Part shown: positions 57,317 to 64,000 of the stretch, piece by piece
Numbering within the stretch: position 1 is the stretch's first letter
Layout: the number at the start of each line of letters is the position of its first letter
NCBI GenBank assembly: GCA_028455995.1
Contig: JABELC010000005.1
Coordinates: forward strand, 3,472,001-3,536,000
Origin: Scleromitrula shiraiana
Taxonomy: Eukaryota; Ascomycota; Leotiomycetes; Helotiales; Sclerotiniaceae
DNA: 64,000 nucleotides
Direction: 5' to 3'
Notes under the pieces: generated by a model
The model's input: only the letters and a program-made list of their open reading frames with translations
What the model was told of the DNA's origin: nothing
Database searches by the model: none
Position numbers and translations under genes: made by a program

Positions 57317-58381
57317 TCAATAGGCTGACTGACAACGCGCCTTTATCTTTCCACTCTTCGCAGACTTAGTTCCGCTCCATCTGTAACTTCCCAATGTCAC
57401 CTGCAGTGTTGTGATGGGACGGATCGCATTTGGCTTTTTTGTTGTAGATATAATGGCCCCAGGTTGGACACAGAGTTTAAGAAGTTTGAAAAGTCCGTCC
57501 GCTTCGCCATTGTCGCCGATAGACGCACTCGAGGCCCTTTTCTCACAATGGCAACACGGATAGTTCTTATCGCAAGCTACGTGCTTGATATAACAGCTGC
57601 GACAAGCGACAAGTAATCTATGCCTCACGATTCTTTCTTCTTCTGCTTCAACTTTCCCCCACCCAACGTCAGCCCTGTTCAAACTTTTGCCCTCAACTAG
57701 TGGTTCTGTGATCTCTTCTCTTTGATACAATTCTTCAAGATCCTGCCCTTATTGTTGTTGTTGTTGTGTGTAGACGATCCCACCATCATCTGAATAATCA
57801 GATGGCAGGAACATGTTCTGCTCATTGGACTGTAGTGTATATAGGTCTGCATGTTGGAGATCGTTGGCTATATCGTTGTTGTAGCCTTCATTTCTTGCTT
57901 CGACATTGGTTGTGGTGAACTGATCGTCAAGGTCCGTGTCAATTTTTGGCAATGTATATGAGGGCAAAGAAAATTCTAAATCATGTAGGCTTGGAGGTGT
58001 CGGTTCCTCATTCAATATGTGACAGAAACTGCCCTCAAAATTTGCATTCACCGGAATTGTAGATGTCGAAAAGTGATGTGTACCTGGCAGAAACGAATCC
58101 GGGATCCCTGATTGTGTATCCGACGTCATGAGATTATGAAAACCGTCTCGCAGAAGAGGTGTTGTATTGTGAATTGGTATGCCTTTTTCGATTGTAAGAT
58201 CTTGACTATTTCCTCCTTCCGACTTCTTCATCACCTCAATTTCATTTTCCAGAATTCAAATTCTTCTCTGTAAAAATCTCACATAATCTGAAGATATTGG
58301 TTTTGAAACAAAGTCAGGACCTGGATTGTATCTAAATTCGGTAGAAAAATCTTTTTCGAACACGGTATTTGCTCTCTCCAT
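57317..58381 (-). pseudogene. Zn2Cys6 transcription factor relic with stops and a frameshift
   Basis: Minus strand from ATG at 58381 (MERANTVFEKDF...). One frame runs through two stops. After 41 codons comes TGA at 58258-58256, in ..FLQRRI[stop]ILENEIEVMKK, where CGA would restore the heptad-like coiled coil. After 168 more codons comes TAA at 57751-57749, directly after CAACAACAACAACAA, where CAA would be expected. The frame then continues with a zinc-cluster core, CRSCYIKHVACDKNYPCCHC. The sixth cysteine is out of frame: near 57531-57545 a shift of one base would give KRGLEC instead of KRASSAS. The lesions are two C-to-T-type changes and one indel. Unusually, the zinc cluster lies near the C-terminus. 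It was probably a gene-specific regulator; the target is unknown. Confidence 0.78.
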
Positions 58382-59821
58382 CTTAAAAACGATATGAAAA
58401 GAAGATGATATGTATGGCAAGTGGTACTATTCAATGAGCTTGCACTCCTCGTAGTTTGTTTTGGTAGAAGAAGGCTTTCCAAATTCAGGTTGGTGGGTCA
58501 TTCCTACTCACACAATGTAAATGATTATCAAAGAATTTTACCGTTCATGGGGTCTGAAAAAATTATAAATTCCTAGCTCAAAATATTTAACACCAACAAA
58601 TTACAGGCGAGTTTCAACATAGAATCATAACCTATCCTATGCTTGTTTCTGAGCTACCATGAGATTCTATGCAAGTTTGTAAATTGGTAGCAAACATAGT
58701 ATTGTACAACACACCAATGACTGAAGGTTGGCATGCCTTGGAAATAGCACTTTATCTCTGGTATTAGGAAGTTCGCCTATCATTTGTTGAAACCGCATGA
58801 ATTTGGCGTGCTTGGAAGTGATCTGCATTCTCTAAGCGATTTGGATTGATCAGTCGACTTCATATCAAGTCAATTATACTTCTGCATTTGTATGGCAGAA
58901 ACCAACCGTTTATTTCATATAATGCAGTGTTCATTTCTGGTTTTCCCCTCAATATCTAATTAGAATTGAATCTAGTCCTGTAGGTGAACTATTTATTAAG
59001 CACACATATGACAGGCTATAGATTATGCACGACTAGAATCATGATTCGTATTCAAAGTAATCAGATGTTGTTGAGTTGGAAGATCTATGAATAACCGAGA
59101 GATATCACGGAAAGGCTGGTGATGGACTTCTGCGTTGGATTGGATGTGTGGTGACACATTTGAATGGAGATCTCATCGATAACTTCAAATACTATGATAG
59201 GTATAAACTTAAGATATGCGTGATTCTTTGCTATAGGGAAACATGGAATAATCGTAACACTCATCGAGGGTAGTTGCACTGCATTACAGAAAAGGGAGGA
59301 TTCTCATCACACTCTAAGAGAGAAGATCTTTTTGCCTCGAAGTTAATGATCAAGGGGTACCATGCCAATGATACAGTGATTCCGTTGCCTGAGATTCTTT
59401 TCTGGCCTCACCCACGACATACCTTTCGTCCGACTACGGGAATCATTCGAGATTGGCATTTGGGGGGTGCGGAACAGTATCTCTGTGAGGCATTGCTCAC
59501 TGTCCATTCACCATTGCCTGTAAAGACATGTGAGGAAGCTCACACGGGTACGATAACACAGGGTACTGACAAAACCTTCACTTATCGTGCAACAAGAATC
59601 ACCTTCTACATTTGCATCTAATTATCGATCTCAAAAGCATTGTTCGATATAGTGTGGAGTTTTATGGTAGATGGATCATCATGGATGTACCTAACTAACT
59701 AAAAGAATGCATTATGCCATTTGATACTAAATGCTTCCGACGTGAGATAAAACAAAAGACTCATTGAACCTATGCAACATTAAGAGCTGAATACCTGCTT
59801 AGTTGCCATGGGCTCGCCCAT
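58382..59821. other. Intergenic with one weak ORF
   Basis: The plus frame 59274-59621 (115 codons, MHCITEKGGFSS...) has fairly balanced composition but no family features, so it is not called as a gene. The remainder shows nothing recognisable. Confidence 0.3.
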
Positions 59822-60481
59822 TCAAATTTTCACCAAGGCCATGGACTCGCTACGTGTTCCAGTCTCGGCTACCCGAATTCCTTGTAAATCAGTGAACTCA
59901 TCAGTCTGGATTAGACCCGTAGAATCATCGCTTTTCACAAGGTCCAACTCCTCATGAAGTCGATTCATTGACTCTTGAAATCTTTCTCTAGCTTCCTCCA
60001 ATCTTAGCTTGGTTTGTTTAAGCTTCTCTTTTCTGAGATCAGCATCGGTCATGCCCAAATCGATAGTTCTAGGAATTTGACGTTTTTGTTCCTCTGAATG
60101 GGAATTAATCGCCTGGTCTGATGTGGTTGCATGGTTGATAGCAAATGTACCATCGTTTTTTACACGGATAGTGATTGTTCCTGGGGAGGGTACATCAATG
60201 GTATATTGCATGGGACGTCCGAACATGTCGAGCCTTTCTTCATTCAAATTTTCGATTGGGCGATATGGAGGCAAATCATCGTTGAACTTACTCACAAGTT
60301 CTCTTAAAGAAAATCGTGAAAATAGTAAACACATGTTGCTAATATGTATTTATTGTAAGTCAAGTGATTTTTAATTTTGTTATCGAGGAATCTATTCTTA
60401 CCTTGGAATATCGAGAATGAATGGAGAAGTTTCAGGTACTGTAAAGTGAATAATCTGTAAAGGCCTACATAGATCTTTAAA
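59822..60481 (-). CDS. Hypothetical protein, 5'-truncated at a transposon
   Basis: Minus strand. The last exon (60302-59822) encodes about 160 residues. An intron at 60303-60401 (GTAAGA...TTTAAG) joins it to an upstream exon whose frame reads FKDLCRPLQIIHFTVPETSP, then FILDIPR, and on into ELVSKFNDDLPPYRP. No in-frame ATG exists before the inverted repeat that begins at 60482, where a TAG stop appears, so the 5' end seems to have been cut off by the inserted element. An ATG at 60334 exists inside the intron but is a poor start. The C-terminal half is a charged helix (TDADLRKEKLKQTKLRLEEA) followed by an acidic tail. The domain is not recognised. It may be a pseudogene. Confidence 0.55.
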
Positions 60482-62308
60482 TGTACCCTACGGTATCACC
60501 TATTTAGGGATTTTTTGAATACTATTAAAAATTTTTTTTTTCGCTTTATAATTGAAATCTCAATCGTATTATAAATTGATTTTTAGGGAATGATTTTATA
60601 CTAATACAAATTCAATTTAAATATTTAGATTTATTTTAGATAATTATTTAATACTAGATTAATATAGAATTTATATATAAAATTAATATATTTTTATTTT
60701 CAAATTATATTAATAATTAATATACTTCATTATTTTCTAATTTAGTTAATATATCAAGATTAATTCCATACTCTTTTTATTATTAATATATTCAAATTAA
60801 TATTAATAATATATATTAAAAAATAATATAAATATACCTTCAAATTCTATAATTTTCTTTATTCAAAATAATAAAATTATTAATTTATAAAAAATAAAGT
60901 TTAAATTAATTAGAAATAATTAAAATCTTATAATCTAAAACCATATTTATATAAATATTGATAAAATATTAAATAAATCTTTAATCAATAAAAATCTATT
61001 AAAAAGTTAAATAATAACTCTATAATTTAAAATTAATAATAAAATTATTTTAAATATAATTTTAAATTGATAAATTCTAACCAAAATTTACTTAAAATTT
61101 ATTCAAAATTAATCTTTGAATTTAAAGATTAATTTATACTACAATGACCCACAACTCATATTTAAGCGAATTTTAAAAAGACGTATTTTTATACATCAAA
61201 CCTTAATTATACCTTTTTATATCAATTATAATACCTCCAATACACACTCTTTTACATTTAATAAATAATAATAAAATTAAAAAACAGCATCTTAATCCAT
61301 ATTAATATAGTAAAATCGCTAATAAAACAGAAAAAAAAGCAAGTTTGTATAAAATCGCTAAAGATCTTAATTTAAATAAAAACACAGTTTAATACATTAT
61401 ATAGCAAAACAAATTATATAACGAAGAAAAATCTTTACCTTAAATCTTTTAATAAAAATTATATATTAATTAAAACAAACATTCTATTATACGTTTTATA
61501 CAATTATATCTAAAAACAACTTATTAAAAAATAAAAAAACATAGATATAATATAAACTCATATCTTAAGATATTTAATATAAAAGTTCAACTTATATTTA
61601 AATAATTAAATCTAAAATATCAATTTCAATAAGATAATGCACTTATATATTACACTTATAAAATAAAAAAATAATTTAAAGATTAAAAAATCTCTCTAAT
61701 TACTAATTAATCTCTATATTCCTCTAACCTCAACCTCATTAAATATATTTAATATCACTTTAAAATAAAAATGATAAAGATGTTTTTAAAGCTTAAATAC
61801 ATAAAAGATCAAATAAAGCATAATTGATAATGCCTAAAATCCTATTTATAAATAATATAAAATATATTAAATAATTCTTTATTTAGAAATTTATATTTTA
61901 ATATATCTAATAGAATTGAGGCTTGTATAGCCGCACAAAAATAATATATAAAATATTGAGTTCTATTATAATATTGTTATTATAGAATTTATATTATATT
62001 ATAGATCGAATTATAAATTTTTTACTTTATTAAAATTATAGAATTATAATTATTAATTGATTTTTAATTAAATTTAAAAAAATGGTGATGCAATAATAGA
62101 TTGGGGTGATTTTGAGCTCGCTTAAATATAAGTTGCCTAGTACTGTATATAAAATTCAATTTTTAATTAATTACAAGTTTAATATATCAATATTTAAACT
62201 TTTAATATGCTTAAATATTAAAATAGCCGATTTTCTAAAATTTATTTAGGGAACTCATTGAATTCTATTCAGGTTCGCTTTTTGAATAGGTGATACTGTA
62301 GGGGTACA
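60482..62308. mobile_element. TIR element C (1827 bp) carrying a nested transposon
   Basis: The ends are inverted: TGTACCCTACGGTATCACC at 60482 onward, and TGTACCCCTACAGTATCACC read from 62308 on the minus strand. They match over ~23 bp with one base change and one indel, and continue CTATT on both sides. Inside lies copy B of the Tc1/mariner-like family (61142-62145), so the original element C was only about 820 bp, MITE-sized or internally deleted. The interior has no ORF and almost no GC, as expected after RIP. No clear target duplication is seen outside the ends. If the TGTACCC part is target and not element, a TA duplication at 60489-60490/62299-62300 would fit. Confidence 0.7.
61142..62145 (+). 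mobile_element. Degenerate Tc1/mariner-like transposon, copy B (1004 bp, internally deleted)
   Basis: Inverted relative to copy A. The CAATGACCC end is at 61142 and the CAGTACTAGG end at 62145, with TA at 61140-61141 and 62146-62147. It aligns with copy A over both outer parts but lacks about 350 bp, corresponding to roughly 55540-55905 of copy A. The transposase helix-turn-helix reads KIAKDLNLNKNTV then a stop (TAA in place of an expected CAA), matching the fragment in copy A. This copy kept a few more G/C bases than copy A. It sits inside element C. Confidence 0.85.
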
Positions 62309-62626
62309 TATATGCTCTATCGGTACTGTTCACAATAACTGTTATCCGAAAACGATTATCCGAAAACCGCTTTCGCATTCCGGAAACCTACCAACCGTAG
62401 CCATTCATGTAGTTAGTGCCTTTTAACCGTAAAGCTCATCCAGCCAATTAGCGACCAAGCTTAAAAATTAAATATGTTTTGCTTTGAAGAATGATTGGTT
62501 TGGTCAGTGTTAGGTGCTCACCGTTCGAGATTGCATATACCTACATTAACACAGTACCAATTTCAGTCCACAATTTAGTAAATTTGTTGAGTTTGTCTTC
62601 AATGTAGAAGACTCCAAAAGTCAAGT
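62309..62626. other. Spacer right of element C
   Basis: Contains a short direct repeat, TTATCCGAAAACGATTATCC with a second CCGAAAACC following (62343-62371). No gene is seen in the stretch; it should carry the promoter of the small gene at 62627. Confidence 0.35.
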
Positions 62627-62936
62627 ATGACTTCTTCGCATTATTCTATACACTACACTAATACCAATACTCGCATGCCAGTGCCCCAAAAGTTATTCGC
62701 TCGCGATCTTGCTAATTACTGCGATTCTGAACTTGATCGATATCTTGAACTTAATGGAAGGTAGAGTTATTTCATAATTCTTAAATTCAAAAAGAGTTAT
62801 ACTGAAATTTTCATTCAGATGTATTCATGTTGAAGATCCTGAGAATTTATCTACAGATATTATTCAAAGATTAAAACATGAGTACAAACAGATCAAGATC
62901 GCTCATCTCCATCTTTATCTCATGCAATCAATTTAA
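62627..62936 (+). CDS. Small hypothetical protein, 83 aa, two exons
   Basis: ATG at 62627. Exon 1 is 62627-62760 and the intron is 62761-62818 (58 nt, GTAGAG...TTCAG). Exon 2 is 62819-62936. The junction gives NGRCIHVEDPENLSTDIIQR, with a sensible charged and hydrophobic pattern. The N-terminal part reads PQKLFARDLANYCDSELDRY. The end (KHEYKQIKIAHLHLYLMQSI) changes character. A different frame (from about 62894) is open to 63064 and reads like typical fungal Ser-rich sequence (SYKTTSPSRRSFSSASTLSF). A one-base shift may therefore have cut off a longer original protein. No family is recognised. Confidence 0.55.
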
Positions 62937-63229
62937 ACTATGTCTCTTCACGTCTCAAAAATACACCTTCTTACAAAACAACATCTCCTTCAAGAAGATC
63001 CTTCTCTTCCGCATCAACCCTGTCCTTCGCTGACAATAAGCTTGTATCAATTACTCAAGCGTGAAGACTTGATTGAGGGTTTTGACAAACTTCTTCAATT
63101 TCCCGGACTATGGGTAGGGTTGGAGCTTGGGAATATCCAGAAGCATCTGGCTTCGAGTTGTGACGAGGTCTGATCCAACCCTGTCCCATTGAATTCACTA
63201 CATTTTTAATATCGACTATAAAAGATAAG
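62937..63229. other. Possible out-of-frame tail of the small gene
   Basis: See the preceding gene. Frames at 62894-63064 and 62940-63173 are open. Neither can be assigned with confidence. Confidence 0.3.
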
Positions 63230-64000
63230 AAGATACTTTGACCATGTTTAGTAATTAATTAATAGCATATTTTTGCTACTACTAGTAATTGATAATCAAT
63301 TAATAATCAATCGATCATAATTGACTATAAGACCTAATTAATTTGTGCTTATTAACATAAAATTTTTTGATATACGCTAGGGTTATCTTTCAAGTTGTTA
63401 GTCATTGAATGACTCGTTTAAAATATATAAAAATTATTGATCACTAGTAATATATTATTGAATGCAAGGGTTATGTGAAGTAATTTTATCATGTGATTTA
63501 TTTAAAAAAAATTCTTTTTTAACTCGGATATTCAAGTTGTACAGTATTATTAATTGTAAAAAAAATTATTATTTATCAACAGAATCAATCGATTTAGCTA
63601 AAGTTTACGTGTGTTCGCTAGACGCGTAAACGTCAGCGGCGTATTGATAGATAATAGGGGTATTGATGGTATTGATGATGTTGATGAAGTTGATGAGGTT
63701 GATAAAGTTGATGATTAGTAAAAATATGGTATTATGTGGGGTAAATTCTATTCGTCAATTGACAGCAAATTGCCGGCATACCCTTGCCAATTGACAGTCA
63801 ATCGGCAGTCAATCGGCCGCAAGATCCACTCATTGACATAAAAGAACTTTGACATACGCCGGGGCTATCCTTGTTAACCTGATTAGTCATTGACTGATAA
63901 AGACTATCCTTGTCTGTCAAAAGCATAAAATTCTTTTTGCTGATGTAATTTTATATTGATTAATAAAATAAACTGATTTATCAATGACTCGGAGATAGTC
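63230..64000. repeat. Dispersed repeat, less mutated copy (runs off the window)
   Basis: Contains two related segments. One, at about 63260-63420, holds TACTACTAGTAATTGATAATC and then TATACGCTAGGGTTATC. The other, at about 63490-63960, holds CATACGCCGGGGCTATCC and then GATAAAGACTATCCTTGTC. The second aligns with 13210-13800 in the same orientation but keeps CG sites such as GACGCGTAAACG and GCCGGCATACCC. AGTCAATCGGC is repeated at 63797-63821. An imperfect (TTGATGA)n stretch lies at 63650-63720. Confidence 0.65.

Noticed and set aside
59274..59621. 115-codon plus frame
   Set aside because: Reasonable composition, but no domain, no intron evidence and isolated among relics; kept only as a note.

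Overview
The window looks like nuclear DNA of a filamentous ascomycete (Pezizomycotina). Genes are split by short introns of about 45-120 nt with GT-AG ends and CTAAC/CTGAC-like branch points. Families include a GH72 cell-wall enzyme, an ankyrin protein with a fungal N-terminal domain, an amidoligase, Zn2Cys6 and bZIP regulators and a secreted tyrosinase. The AT-rich blocks and dead transposons fit repeat-induced point mutation (RIP). The overall style resembles Sclerotiniaceae (Botrytis/Sclerotinia/Monilinia); this placement is an inference that I cannot test here.

Layout. 1-205: start of a GH72 glucanosyltransferase (minus). 3.1-3.9 kb: calmodulin-like EF-hand gene. 4.5-5.9 kb: amidoligase. 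7.3-7.8 kb: unknown gene. 10.5-12.2 kb: FAD monooxygenase. 15.8-19.1 kb: large ankyrin protein. 20.7-21.8 and 23.5-24.8 kb: two unknown proteins. 27.0-27.8 kb: small acidic nuclear-type protein. 28.9-30.8 kb: decayed AAA ATPase. 31.8-34.2 kb: BRF1 (TFIIIB). 35.8-37.2 kb: PRMT1-type arginine methyltransferase. 38.4-40.4 kb: MUS81 nuclease. 41.0-41.6 kb: bZIP relic. 42.7-44.4 kb: phosphoacetylglucosamine mutase. 44.9-45.8 kb: NTF2-like protein. 46.9-50.2 kb: metallophosphoesterase fused to an unrecognised repeat region. 52.3-54.5 kb: tyrosinase. From 54.9 kb onward: transposon copies, an intron-containing tRNA-Pro, a Zn2Cys6 relic, a gene truncated beside a transposon, and a small two-exon gene.

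The region from about 27 to 46 kb is a gene-dense housekeeping block (BRF1, PRMT1, MUS81, AGM1). It is flanked by gene-poor AT-rich DNA of two kinds. One kind (about 0.8-1.6, 6.2-7.2, 9.1-10.2, 12.6-13.9 and 63.2-64 kb) is full of short recurring words such as TACTAGTA, TTCAAGTT and GACTCGGA. The other kind (54.9-56.3 and 60.5-62.3 kb) lacks those words and consists of mutated TIR transposons, one nested inside another.

The genes do not form one pathway. The most unusual items are: the short words that behave like micro-insertions between repeat copies, two look-alike introns in one gene, the metallophosphoesterase fusion that has lost its catalytic-histidine motif, the nested transposons, and three regulatory or ATPase genes caught in different stages of decay.
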